A DNA stretch of 63,268 nucleotides from Bauldia sp. (GCA_020849325.1 JADLGL010000032.1:1-63268), one strand, 5' to 3'; positions 37,680-46,700 are shown, numbered from the stretch's first letter. The notes: generated by a model not told the origin, from the letters alone. Numbers and translations are program-made.

Positions 37680-38581
37680 TACGGCAGGATCTGTGTCCCC
37701 GCCTCGCCGGCGACGATCGCCGCAACGTCCTCGAGCCGGCCGATCGCGGCCCGGCGCCCCGTCTCGTTGACGAAGGTCATGGCCGCTTCGACCTTCGGGC
37801 GCATCGAGCCTTCGGGAAAGGCGGACGGGTCGAGGCGGGCGGCGTGGAGCTGCGGGATGGCACGCGCGTCCGGCGTCCCCCATGCCGTCTGGACCGCGGC
37901 GACATCGGTGAGGAGGAGCAGCATGTCGGCGCCGAGGAGGCGCGCGAGGAGCGCGCTGGCGTGATCCTTGTCGATGACCGCCTCGACGCCTTCCAGCGTC
38001 CCGGTCTCGGTCGCCGCGACGGGAATCCCGCCGCCGCCGCAGCAGATGACCGTCACGTCATGGTCGAGGAGGAGTTCGATCGCCCGCACTTCGAGGATGT
38101 CGATCGGCGCCGGCGACGGGACGACGCGGCGCCACCCCTTGCCGTCGGCGGCGACGGTCCAGCCATGGGCGTCCGCGAGGCGCCGGGCGGCTTCCCGCTC
38201 ATAGGTCGGCCCGATCGGCTTGGTCGGCCTGCCGAAAGCCGGGTCGCCGCGGTCGACGCTGATCTGGGTGAGCACGCCGACGATGGGATGCTGCGGCGCC
38301 AGTGCGCCCGCGAGCTCGCGCTCGATCAGATAGCCGATCATGCCGTCCGTCTCGGCGCCGAGCACGTCCAGCGGGTAGCCGTCATTGCTGCGGGCGTCCC
38401 GTTCCGCGAGGAGACCGATCTGCGGGCCGTTGCCATGGGTGATCGCCACCTGGTGGCCCGCGGCGATCAGCGGCGCGATGGCGGCCCCGGCCCGGCGCAC
38501 ATTGCGCGCCTGAACCGCCGCCGTCATCGGCTCGCCCCGCCGCAGCAAAGCGTTCCCGCCCAGCGCCGCCACTATCCGCAT
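37679..38581 (-). CDS. arcC: Carbamate kinase
   Basis: 300 aa. Transfers phosphate between carbamoyl phosphate and ADP, giving ATP in fermentative arginine or purine breakdown. Family motifs: VAALGGNALLRRGEPM at the N terminus, ITHGNGPQIGLLA, VICCGGGGIPVA, and AVIDKDHASALLARLLGAD. No arginine deiminase or ornithine carbamoyltransferase gene is adjacent, so the source of carbamoyl phosphate is not shown here. It is convergent with the transaldolase gene and completes the island of substrate-level ATP-producing enzymes. Confidence 0.93.
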   Translation of the reverse strand: MRIVAALGGNALLRRGEPMTAAVQARNVRRAGAAIAPLIAAGHQVAITHGNGPQIGLLAERDARSNDGYPLDVLGAETDGMIGYLIERELAGALAPQHPIVGVLTQISVDRGDPAFGRPTKPIGPTYEREAARRLADAHGWTVAADGKGWRRVVPSPAPIDILEVRAIELLLDHDVTVICCGGGGIPVAATETGTLEGVEAVIDKDHASALLARLLGADMLLLLTDVAAVQTAWGTPDARAIPQLHAARLDPSAFPEGSMRPKVEAAMTFVNETGRRAAIGRLEDVAAIVAGEAGTQILP

Positions 38582-38809
38582 CGCCCCTTCCTTCGTGTCT
38601 CCGACGGAACGCAGCGAGCGTGCCAGAGGCCGCGCTGCCTTGGTAGCGGGCTTTCCGACCCGTCAGCAGGGGGAGTCCGATGGGCCGCCGGCTCGAGACA
38701 ACCGCGGACACCCTCGCGTGAGAGAACGGTCGCCACCATCGCCACGCCGGAGCCGACCTGCCGGGCGCCGCCGCGCAACAAACCGCACGACGGTGTCGGC
38801 AGCGAGGCG

Positions 38810-40210
38810 TCAGAACTTGTTCCAATCTCGCCGCCGCCGATTTTCGTTCATCTGTTGAAAGACTTTTGCGGCGGTGAAGGTCAGGAGCAGTTCGTCGCGT
38901 CGAAGCTGCGGCGTCTCGTACCGACCGAAATGGGTGAACAGGTTCGGGTGCGCGGAGGTTGCGACCGCCATCTCATCGGCGGTGGCGACGCCGTCCGATA
39001 CTATCGGCAGCCAGTCTCGTTCGAAAAGTATGCTGCCCGAGGTAACGATGTCCGTGCCGGGTATCGGGATGAGCATGTTCACCTGGCTCCGGCCGATCCC
39101 GGACTTGATGAGATCGCAGTGGAGACGATACGTGCCTTCGATGTCCTTCTCGTCCTCCCAGGGAAACCCGATGATGAAGGAGGTGATGACGCCGAAGCCG
39201 ATGCCGACTGCCGACCGGATGTTGGCGATCTCCTTCTCGACGTCGGTCTTCTTCCGGACTCGGTCGAGGGTTTGCTGGTTGCCACTTTCGAGACCGACGA
39301 ACATCGATCGCATCCCGGCGGCCCACATCCGCCGCAGATGATCCTCCTCCAGCCGATCGACCTTCAGGCTGCACCCCCAGGTGAAGCCGGGGTTCACGGC
39401 GGCGAGTTCGTCGCAGAACGCGAGGAACGGTGCCCTCGGCACACCGACATTGTCGCCGATCAAGTTGAAGAACCTCGAGCCGCACATCTGCGACAGGACC
39501 GTCATTTCTTCGACGAGCCTGGCGACGGACTTCCGGCGGACCTGGGCGCCCCACACCTGCCGCGTCGAGCAGAACGAACACTGAAGCGGGCAACCGCGGG
39601 TGACTTCGAGCGAGATCGGCGTGCTGGCGTCGACCTCGGGGTTTCGCAGGCGGAACCAGGGCATGAAGTCGGGCGCTTCCGACACCCAGGGCAGGTCATC
39701 GAGGCTGGCGGTCTTCACCGTCGGCAGGAAACCTGCGCGGGTTGCCACGCCGGGTATTCCGGCGCATTCGGCCGCGCCCTCGTCGCATCGCCGCAGAAAC
39801 TCGGTGAAAGAAGCCTCCGCCTCGCCAACGAAGATACCGTCGACGAATTCGAACTTCTCCAGAATCTCCGACGCCAGCTTCGTGACGAACGGGCCGCCGA
39901 AGATGACCTTCACTTTGCGGAAGTCGTGTTTGACGCGTGCCGCCAGACGGAGCGCGTAGAGAAACGACGATGTAACGGTCGAGAACCCGACCACGTCGTA
40001 CCGGTTCAGCTCCACGCCCGAAAGAACGGCATCACAAAGAGCCTCGGCCGTAGAGAAGCGTCCTCGTAGCATTTCCTCCGACGGGCGCCAGATTTCGACA
40101 TCCGTACGAGTTCGCCGGGCGATTGCCTGGAGAAGAAGAAGGCCGTACGGCAGGTAGTTCTCGAGCCGCCCCTCCGTCACGTCCAGTGACGGCACCAGCA
40201 GAATCCGCAC
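38810..40210 (-). CDS. Radical SAM protein with N-terminal cobalamin-binding-like domain, putative peptide maturase
   Basis: 466 aa from a GTG start. The N-terminal domain (about 1-150) has the layout of B12-binding domains in such enzymes (YLPYGLLLLQAIARR; VVGFSTVTSSFLYALRLAARV; VIFGGPFVT; GIFVGEAEASFTEFL), without the DxHxxG cobalamin ligand motif. The radical SAM core binds a 4Fe-4S cluster through Cys207, Cys211 and Cys214 in TRGCPLQCSFCSTRQVWG, followed by FVGLESGNQQTLDRVRKKT. B12-type radical SAM enzymes methylate, epimerise or cyclise unactivated carbons. It starts 3 bases after a 72-aa peptide gene, so its substrate may be that peptide. Lipid or cofactor methylation are alternatives. 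Confidence 0.85.
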   Translation of the reverse strand: MRILLVPSLDVTEGRLENYLPYGLLLLQAIARRTRTDVEIWRPSEEMLRGRFSTAEALCDAVLSGVELNRYDVVGFSTVTSSFLYALRLAARVKHDFRKVKVIFGGPFVTKLASEILEKFEFVDGIFVGEAEASFTEFLRRCDEGAAECAGIPGVATRAGFLPTVKTASLDDLPWVSEAPDFMPWFRLRNPEVDASTPISLEVTRGCPLQCSFCSTRQVWGAQVRRKSVARLVEEMTVLSQMCGSRFFNLIGDNVGVPRAPFLAFCDELAAVNPGFTWGCSLKVDRLEEDHLRRMWAAGMRSMFVGLESGNQQTLDRVRKKTDVEKEIANIRSAVGIGFGVITSFIIGFPWEDEKDIEGTYRLHCDLIKSGIGRSQVNMLIPIPGTDIVTSGSILFERDWLPIVSDGVATADEMAVATSAHPNLFTHFGRYETPQLRRDELLLTFTAAKVFQQMNENRRRRDWNKF

Positions 40211-40213
40211 AGG

Positions 40214-40432
40214 CTAGGGCGGAATCACGCCGCCGAAGCCGGCCGAAGCCCAATTCGTGGCGGACTCCGTCCCCAGCCACTCATGGAAATCAAGAGCTTC
40301 CGCGAGAGAAAAACTGTAGTTGCCCATGCCAGCAACCGCCCTCACTGAGTTGGACCACCGGATGTAGTCCCGCACCAGCCCCGGGTCACCTATGATCGCG
40401 TCTTTGAGAGCCTGAACCTGAGGCGTGCTCAT
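40214..40432 (-). CDS. Putative RiPP precursor peptide with Nif11-like leader
   Basis: 72 aa. The leader-like part (about 1-50) contains QALKDAIIGDPGLVRDYIRW and YSFSLAEALDFHEWL, reminiscent of Nif11-type leaders (a DP-L pair followed by a GF/YSF-x-EA-L segment). The C-terminal stretch, GTESATNWASAGFGGVIPP, is small-residue-rich with Trp and Phe, as expected of a modified core. It has a strong GGGGGAGAA ribosome site. The stop is 3 bases before the GTG of the radical SAM gene, so the pair is cotranscribed. No close family is recognised; a short regulatory protein is the main alternative. Confidence 0.7.
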   Translation of the reverse strand: MSTPQVQALKDAIIGDPGLVRDYIRWSNSVRAVAGMGNYSFSLAEALDFHEWLGTESATNWASAGFGGVIPP

Positions 40433-40661
40433 GTATGTTCTCCCCCTTTGAGTTTGAATTTCATATACTTTTAGATGAGCTACGGCCTAGCGTCAACTTC
40501 CGGGCGAAATCGCGATACCTCCTTTTGCCGGACGATCATGGTAAGTCTGTCGGAATTGTAGACATTTCCTCGATGAGCATCCCGGTAAATGCTCAAAGCC
40601 GGTGCGGGTGCTGGCGCTGAGTCTTGTCGGGTGAGTTGCATTGATGAAATAATGGAGGGCA
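40433..40661. promoter_or_regulatory. AT-richer divergent promoter region of the peptide/radical SAM operon and its regulator
   Basis: 229 bases clearly lower in GC than the rest of the window (TTTGAATTTCATATACTTTT near 40447). This suggests foreign origin or a strong promoter for the leftward peptide gene. It separates that gene from the rightward cyclase/ATPase regulator. A 61-codon plus-strand ORF starting at 40435 overlaps the peptide's ribosome site and is probably not a gene. Confidence 0.45.
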
Positions 40662-43562
40662 GTGGCCGCAGGTGAGCCTCGGAGGCGAAAGTACCCGGAG
40701 GCGCTGGTGAAGACGGCAAAGGCGCAGGCTCCGTTTGCGGACGGTGTGCTGACGTTCCTTCTCACGGATATTGCTGGCTCGGTGCGCCAGTGGGAAGCGG
40801 CACCAGCCCGAATGCGGCAGGTGCTGCGCCGGCACGACGCGTTGCTGCGCCAGGAGGTGACCTGTCGCGCCGGCCACATCTTCAGGACCGCTGGCGATTC
40901 CTTTCACGCCGCCTTCGCCTTGCCGGCGAGCGCGCTCGAGGCGGCGGTCGCCGCCCAACGCGCCCTGGCGGGAGAAGACTTCGCGGCCATCGGCTCGCTT
41001 CGCGTCCGCATGGCCATCCACGTCGGTCCGGTCGAGTCCCGCGACGGCGACTATTACGGGCAGGGAATCAATCAGACCGCCCGCATCCTGGAACTGACCC
41101 ATGGCGGGCAGGTTCTGGTCTCAGGGACCGCAGCGCGGCTCATCGGCAACGAGTTGCCCATGAGCGCCCGCCTCGTCGACCTTGGCCACCATCACCTCCG
41201 CGATTTTGCGGCGGCAGAGCGCCTTCTCCAGATCCACACCGACGACCTGCCCTCGCAGTTCCCGGAGATAAAGTCCAGCGGCCGTTCGCCAACCAATGTC
41301 GTTCGCGGAACGACGTCGTTCATCGGTCGCTCGAAAGAAATCGCCGACATCGGACGGACGCTCGACCATGCCCGACTGGTGACGTTGCTCGGCAACGGTG
41401 GGGCCGGCAAGACCAGGATTTCGATCGAGGCCACGCAGGGCCTGATGCCACGGTTTCCGGATGGGATATGGTTCATCGACTTCTCGGCGCTGAGCGATCC
41501 GAACCTGGTGGCCGACAAAGTCGCGGCGGTGGTCGGCGCCGCATCCTCGGCGGAGCAGGCAGGCGCGGAAAGCGTAGCCAGGACCCTGCGCGATCAGACT
41601 GCGCTTCTGATCTTCGACAATTGCGAGCACCTCCTGGCGGCCACGGCGGAGCTCGCGGACTATGTGCTCAAGCTTTGTCCCAACGTGGCGGTGCTGGCGA
41701 CGAGCCGCCAGGCATTGGCGCTCCCATCGGAACACATCGTACCGATCAGCAATCTCACCGTCGCGCGGGGCGATGATCTCGATCGCGAGGGCGCCCTCGC
41801 TTCGCCTGCCATCAGGCTCTTCGTCGATCGGGCCGAGTCGGCGTCGAGTTTCAGCCTGACCGACGCCAACGTGAAGTGGGTCGCCGACATTTGCAGCCAG
41901 CTCGACGGCATCCCTCTCGCCCTCGAGCTCGCGGCTCCGCAGCTCCGCACCAATCGACCGGAGGCCCTTTCCGCACTGCTGCGGGACTTCATCACCGTGC
42001 CGTCGAAGCTTCGCACCACTCCCGACCGCCATCGCACGCTGGCGTCGACCTTCGATTGGAGTTACCGGCTCCTCACCCCGACGGAGCAACTCCTGCTGCA
42101 GCGGCTCGGCGTACTCGCGACGGGCTGCAGCATGGCCGGTGCAGTAGCTGTCTGCGGGTGGGGCGAGCTGACGGGCGCCGACGTTCGCCGTTTGCTGCCG
42201 GACCTCGTGGACAAGTCGCTCGTCGTCGCGGATCTCAGCGGACCCGAAACGCGGTTTCGGCTTCTCGAAACGACCAGACGCTACGCGCTGAAAAGGCTGG
42301 GCGAAGGAGGCCAGGAGCAGGAGACCCGACGCCGTTTGCTCGCTTTCCTTGCGACCACGCTCAGCGAGGCCACGGAAAACTGGGCGCACCAGGCAACGCA
42401 AAGTTGGAAGGATCGGTATGGCCCCGAACTCGACAATACGCGCGCCACGCTCGAATGGGCGTTCGGCGCGCTTGGCGACCTCCAGCCGGCGGTCGAGCTG
42501 GTCAGCGTAACGCTGCGGCTCTGGGACGAATACGGGCTGCTCCCGGAACGCCAGAAATGGTTCGACCGCGCCCTGCGCGAAGCCTCATCGTCCCAGCCCG
42601 CGGGCGTGATGGCGCGGCTGTACATCGGCAACTGCTCGCTGAAGGGCGCCGCCGACCCACGCGCGTTCGGCATGGCACGGAATGCCGTTGATCTCCTTCG
42701 ACAGGGGCCGGCCAGTCTCGATTTCGGCGAAGCGCTTGCGAGGGCGGGGGCATCGCTGCTGATGCCGAACAACATCGCGGCCGCGCGGCCCTATCTGACC
42801 GAAGCTCGAGATGTACTCCAGCGGTTCGGTCCCACGAAACAACTGTCGTCCTGCCTCAGGTCGCTCTGCGCCATGCGTTCGTTCGAGGCCGACTTCGACG
42901 CCGCGCGGCGATACGCGATGGAGTCCGAGTCGATCTCGCGCAAGATCGGGGATGCGATCGGTGTCGAGACGAACCGCATCAACCTGGCGGAAATCGACTT
43001 CGCCAGCGGGAACAGGGAGACGGCCATTGTCCGGGCCCGGCAGGTCCTTCAGCAGGCGACCGCGGGGCCTCGCCTTCTCGCGCTCTGCGAATGCAATCTG
43101 ACTGGCTACCTCATCTGCACCGACGACCTGGTCGCCGCCGAGATCTCGGCGGTCAAGGCGCTCCGGGAAAGCCGCGCTCTGTCATGGGGAGGACAAATTG
43201 CGATCGCGCTCGGGAACCTCGCGCTGATCCGAGCCCTCGGCAGCGACAGCGAGATTGGAGCGCAACTCCTCGGATATGTCGAAACGCGCGTCCCCGACTG
43301 GCACGAGAGCCGGGAGCCCATCGAGCGCGTCATGCTCGATCGACTGATCGACCGGCTCAGATCAACCCTGAATCCGCACCAGCTCGCCCTGCATCGCGAG
43401 ATCGGCTCAGGGTTCTCGGAAGAGGAAGCCTGCGAACTCGCAGCGGGCCCGATCGCGCCTGACAACGGAACGCATCCGCCGCCGGCCGCTGCAGCCGATT
43501 CTAGATCAATCGATACACCAGGGCGAACGTCTGAGGCTCGTCAGGCACGTTCGCAGCATTGA
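40662..43562 (+). CDS. Class III nucleotide cyclase-domain / NTPase / TPR signalling protein
   Basis: 966 aa from a GTG start with GGAGGG upstream. Residues about 28-190 form a class III cyclase homology domain with metal-binding Asp36 (LLTDIAGS) and Asp79 (TAGDSF) and the N-x3-R pair Asn137/Arg141. The usual purine-recognising Lys before GD is Arg. Then comes an STAND/NB-ARC-like ATPase with Walker A GNGGAGKT (about 244-251) and Walker B LLIFDNCEHLL, and an all-helical TPR-like region to the end. No LuxR-type DNA-binding domain is visible, so it may signal by nucleotide product or protein contacts. Divergent from the peptide operon. The 3' end overlaps the protease gene by 62 bases. Confidence 0.85.
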   Translation: MAAGEPRRRKYPEALVKTAKAQAPFADGVLTFLLTDIAGSVRQWEAAPARMRQVLRRHDALLRQEVTCRAGHIFRTAGDSFHAAFALPASALEAAVAAQRALAGEDFAAIGSLRVRMAIHVGPVESRDGDYYGQGINQTARILELTHGGQVLVSGTAARLIGNELPMSARLVDLGHHHLRDFAAAERLLQIHTDDLPSQFPEIKSSGRSPTNVVRGTTSFIGRSKEIADIGRTLDHARLVTLLGNGGAGKTRISIEATQGLMPRFPDGIWFIDFSALSDPNLVADKVAAVVGAASSAEQAGAESVARTLRDQTALLIFDNCEHLLAATAELADYVLKLCPNVAVLATSRQALALPSEHIVPISNLTVARGDDLDREGALASPAIRLFVDRAESASSFSLTDANVKWVADICSQLDGIPLALELAAPQLRTNRPEALSALLRDFITVPSKLRTTPDRHRTLASTFDWSYRLLTPTEQLLLQRLGVLATGCSMAGAVAVCGWGELTGADVRRLLPDLVDKSLVVADLSGPETRFRLLETTRRYALKRLGEGGQEQETRRRLLAFLATTLSEATENWAHQATQSWKDRYGPELDNTRATLEWAFGALGDLQPAVELVSVTLRLWDEYGLLPERQKWFDRALREASSSQPAGVMARLYIGNCSLKGAADPRAFGMARNAVDLLRQGPASLDFGEALARAGASLLMPNNIAAARPYLTEARDVLQRFGPTKQLSSCLRSLCAMRSFEADFDAARRYAMESESISRKIGDAIGVETNRINLAEIDFASGNRETAIVRARQVLQQATAGPRLLALCECNLTGYLICTDDLVAAEISAVKALRESRALSWGGQIAIALGNLALIRALGSDSEIGAQLLGYVETRVPDWHESREPIERVMLDRLIDRLRSTLNPHQLALHREIGSGFSEEEACELAAGPIAPDNGTHPPPAAAADSRSIDTPGRTSEARQARSQH

Positions 43563-45726
43563 CCTCGATGACGACCTCGCCGGCCGGCAGATTGTCCCAG
43601 ACAACCTGCTCGACGTTGTTCGTCGTGTCGAACAGGCCACGTTCGCTGTCGTCCTGGCTCATATTGCCATGACGCACATGCCCGCCTGCCCGGACGATGA
43701 GATCAAGATCATTCTCGAGCGCTTCCCCGGGCGGGTCGGTCCAGACCAGGGTGACCTTCAGACTCTTGCCCGCCTCGACGGTCATCCGCTCAAGCCACCG
43801 GACGGTAGGTTCACGATCCACGGCGAAAGCGCTGAGCGCCCGGTCGACCGATTCATCGATGAATGTGACTTCGCCGCCATCCAGCCCCAGCGCCGCCGAG
43901 ACATCGACGCGACCAAATCCCTGACTGTTGTTGGGAATCTTACCGCCCCTGTCCAAACCGGAATACGGACCGGCGATCGGTCTGGCGCCGTTGATCAGCG
44001 CCGCCTTGACCAGAGCCGCACTGGGCGAGTCGAATCCTCGCTTCTTTCTCAGGAACTCCCGAACGATGGCCGCACATCCCGCCACGAGCGGCGTCGCCAT
44101 GCTGGTGCCGGCCCAATACATGTAGCGTCCGGGTTCCTCCCGCGACAGACCGAGCTCCCGGCTCATGGTGATGTAGGATCGCGTCGACAGGATCGATGTT
44201 CCCGGCGCCACCACGTCGGGTTTGATCCTGCTGCGATCCACCGGGCCCCGGCTGCTGAACGGGGCGATGGCTTCGGGGTTGTTGGCGATCGGCTCTCCCT
44301 TGGTCGGCAGGTCGTCGAACTTCCCGCGCCAAAACGGGTCCGACCAGTTGATTTCCGGATAGTCCCGAAGATTCTCGCAGGCGCCGACCGTGATGCAGTT
44401 CTTGGCCGTCCCAGGAACCCAGATGGAGCGGTCTCGAATTCCACTTTGATCCTCTTCTGGTTCTCCGCTGTTGCCAGCGCAAAAAAGGATCGTCAGATCG
44501 CGATGTCGCATCACTACTTCGTCGATCTCTTTCGCCTTGCCATAAGTACCCAAGCCGGTCTCGCTACCATCTCCCCAGGAATTTGAATGTATTCTGGCCT
44601 TGTACTTGTTGTATGGCGGCATGAATATGTCGTTCTCGAGCGACACATCGCAATACCTACCTTCACTGCTTTGTTCCGGACCACAGTCCGCTCCTTCCCG
44701 TACCCTGTAGTCGAGCCCCCACAGGGCGGCGAAGTTGTCCCGGTAGAGCGATTGGACGACGAGCTTCGCCCGGTAGGCAACCCCGAAGACACCCGGGGTA
44801 CCGTCGTTTTCGGCTCGGCGGCTGAATTCGCCGCCGACTGCTGATCCGGCCACGTGCGTACCATGCCCGACCGGGTCGTCGCCGACCGCGCGCCCGCCAA
44901 GTGACATGACTTCGAGGACGCGGGACGTTCCATCCTCGGCGCGAAAAGCCTGGTCCACGAGTTGCGTGAGGCCGCGGTCGAAGCCGCTGTCCGCTATCAC
45001 GATGACCTCCCCCTCTCCGGCGAACTCCGCGCCAGCCGGCTTGCTGACGCCGCCGTCCTTCGCGTTCCGGCGCTCGCCGCGCGGATCACTGGGCACCGCA
45101 AGGAGCCTTCGGGCACTGTTGTTCGCGAACTTGAAGGTGTTGAAGGAGGATATCCGCCGCACGCCCGCGATGGCGCTGATCGCACTGAGCGCAGAGCCCG
45201 AAGCGACAAGGACGATGCTCGCAGGCTTCACTCGGCGAACATTGGGCGGGACGGTGTATTCCTCGGCAGGGAAGACGGTTACGGCCTGCCTTGCGACGCC
45301 AGCCGCATCCAGGATGGCTGCCACCACCGCATCGACGTCGGCGGTCGCATGGAGGTCGATCCGGACCCGCTGCACCGGAAGCGCCGTCACACCGGCATCC
45401 ACGCCGGCTTCGCGGAACGACAGCCCCTGGACACCAGGGTTCTGCCCAAGCAGCGTTGGCGGGAATTTCCAGCCATCCTGAAAAGGCATCGATCCAGCGA
45501 AGAGCGGATTACCGCCCGGACTGTGATAGAGGTAGATCTTCCCCTCGCCGCGGTCCTGGGACGACGGTATCCGTTCGAGTACTTTTCCACCTGCCGCACG
45601 AACGGCAGCACGAAAATCCTGCTCCTGCTGCAATGTCACTTCAGCTACAAAGTAGTATTCGCTTCGAAAGCTAGATATATTCGGATCAAGATTGACGAGC
45701 CACCCATCTATTCTCATCTCGGCCAT
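43501..45726 (-). CDS. Subtilisin-like (S8) serine protease with C-terminal beta domain, no signal peptide
   Basis: 741 aa. Catalytic triad: Asp246 (VIADSGFD), His288 (GHGTHVAGS) and Ser542 (GTSMATPLVAG); the oxyanion Asn is in FCAGNSGE. The 240-residue N-terminal part could be a propeptide-like domain. The C-terminal 150 residues (TVRWLERM...LVWTDPPG...LENDLDLIV) form the jelly-roll domain seen in KP-43-type proteases. The N terminus (MAEMRIDGWLVNLDPN) has no signal peptide, so it may act in the cytoplasm or leave by a non-Sec route. In this neighbourhood it is a candidate leader peptidase for the 72-aa peptide, though that is speculative. Confidence 0.9.
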   Translation of the reverse strand: MAEMRIDGWLVNLDPNISSFRSEYYFVAEVTLQQEQDFRAAVRAAGGKVLERIPSSQDRGEGKIYLYHSPGGNPLFAGSMPFQDGWKFPPTLLGQNPGVQGLSFREAGVDAGVTALPVQRVRIDLHATADVDAVVAAILDAAGVARQAVTVFPAEEYTVPPNVRRVKPASIVLVASGSALSAISAIAGVRRISSFNTFKFANNSARRLLAVPSDPRGERRNAKDGGVSKPAGAEFAGEGEVIVIADSGFDRGLTQLVDQAFRAEDGTSRVLEVMSLGGRAVGDDPVGHGTHVAGSAVGGEFSRRAENDGTPGVFGVAYRAKLVVQSLYRDNFAALWGLDYRVREGADCGPEQSSEGRYCDVSLENDIFMPPYNKYKARIHSNSWGDGSETGLGTYGKAKEIDEVVMRHRDLTILFCAGNSGEPEEDQSGIRDRSIWVPGTAKNCITVGACENLRDYPEINWSDPFWRGKFDDLPTKGEPIANNPEAIAPFSSRGPVDRSRIKPDVVAPGTSILSTRSYITMSRELGLSREEPGRYMYWAGTSMATPLVAGCAAIVREFLRKKRGFDSPSAALVKAALINGARPIAGPYSGLDRGGKIPNNSQGFGRVDVSAALGLDGGEVTFIDESVDRALSAFAVDREPTVRWLERMTVEAGKSLKVTLVWTDPPGEALENDLDLIVRAGGHVRHGNMSQDDSERGLFDTTNNVEQVVWDNLPAGEVVIEVNAANVPDEPQTFALVYRLI

Positions 45727-45852
45727 GAGGATACTACCTTTTCTTGATCGGCAGCGGAAACGCGAATGCGTCCAGCGTCGGCGCTCGTCAGACCGGACCA
45801 GGCAGCGGAAACGGCGCCGCTGCGATCAGCAATCCCTTCGGCAACCGGCAGG

Positions 45853-46539
45853 CTAGGGCGGGGGCGGAGGCGCCGGCTGCAGCGGCAATTGGACTCCGAG
45901 GCCGAAGCTCCAGCCGCCGCCAAGCGGGTGCCCGACCGACGCCAGGAAGGCGGCGCCGGACGACATCGGCCGCACCACCGCGAGGCCGAGTTCGGGGCTC
46001 GCCGACCCTCCCGCCAGGGTGAGTGTCAGCGAAGGGCTGATGACGAACTGCGGCAGGTCCCCGGCCCTCTTGCCCACGGGCACGTCGGCCGCGAATTCGA
46101 GCCCCGTCGAGGTGTAGGTCCAGTCCAGCCAGGTCCCCGCGACCTGCACCTGAAGATCGGCGACGCCGACGTCCAGCGACGCCCGCCCACCCGCCTGGAA
46201 CCGGAGTGCCGTTCCCGGGAAGTTCCACGAGTAGTCCGTGAACAGGGTCACGTTGACGGCGGCAGTCGCGTCCAGGCAGGCAGCCAACCTGAACCCGAGC
46301 CGCCCCTGCACCGGGTCGGTGAAGATCAGATTGCCGAACGTCGTGAGCTGAAATGCGCGGTCGAGCTCACCGGCCGTTTGTCCCCATGTAAACCTGGATC
46401 GCGAACTGACTACCGCTGCCGCCGCGTCGGTATCGTATACGATGACGCTCGCCAGGTTGGATGTGCAATTGGCTTGTGCGGACTGCGCGCCACAAACAAG
46501 CATGGCCGCAGCTGCGCCAAACAATACAGCTTTCCTCAT
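45853..46539 (-). CDS. Secreted/outer-membrane beta-strand-rich protein of unknown function
   Basis: 228 aa from the ATG of MRKAVLFGAAAAMLVCG, which gives a clean signal peptide (cleavage near AQA-NC). Earlier in-frame starts at 46551 and 46575 (GTG) are possible. The mature protein has many alternating hydrophobic segments, aromatic residues and two N-terminal-half cysteines (ANCTSN, AACLDAT). It ends in a five-proline tail after QLPLQPA. The pattern suggests an outer-membrane or periplasmic beta protein, but I do not recognise the family, and the proline tail is not a classic C-terminal Phe barrel signal. Confidence 0.65.
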   Translation of the reverse strand: MRKAVLFGAAAAMLVCGAQSAQANCTSNLASVIVYDTDAAAAVVSSRSRFTWGQTAGELDRAFQLTTFGNLIFTDPVQGRLGFRLAACLDATAAVNVTLFTDYSWNFPGTALRFQAGGRASLDVGVADLQVQVAGTWLDWTYTSTGLEFAADVPVGKRAGDLPQFVISPSLTLTLAGGSASPELGLAVVRPMSSGAAFLASVGHPLGGGWSFGLGVQLPLQPAPPPPP

Positions 46540-46700
46540 TCTTGCCCCCATTTGCTTTCCGTTAACCTTTGTCACTTGTACAACGATCTGTCAAACGCAC
46601 GGGTTGAAGAGCCTGCTGCGCTCGAACCAGTGCGCGAAATCGCTCGCACGCTCGTCCGCACCGCGAGGCGCCGCCCCTCGCGGTGCTTGCATCGCTTCGC

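Noticed and set aside
40435-40620. 61-codon plus-strand ORF in the AT-richer divergent region
   Set aside because: It starts inside the ribosome site of the opposite-strand peptide gene, has no ribosome site of its own and no recognisable motif. It could be real, but there is no positive evidence.
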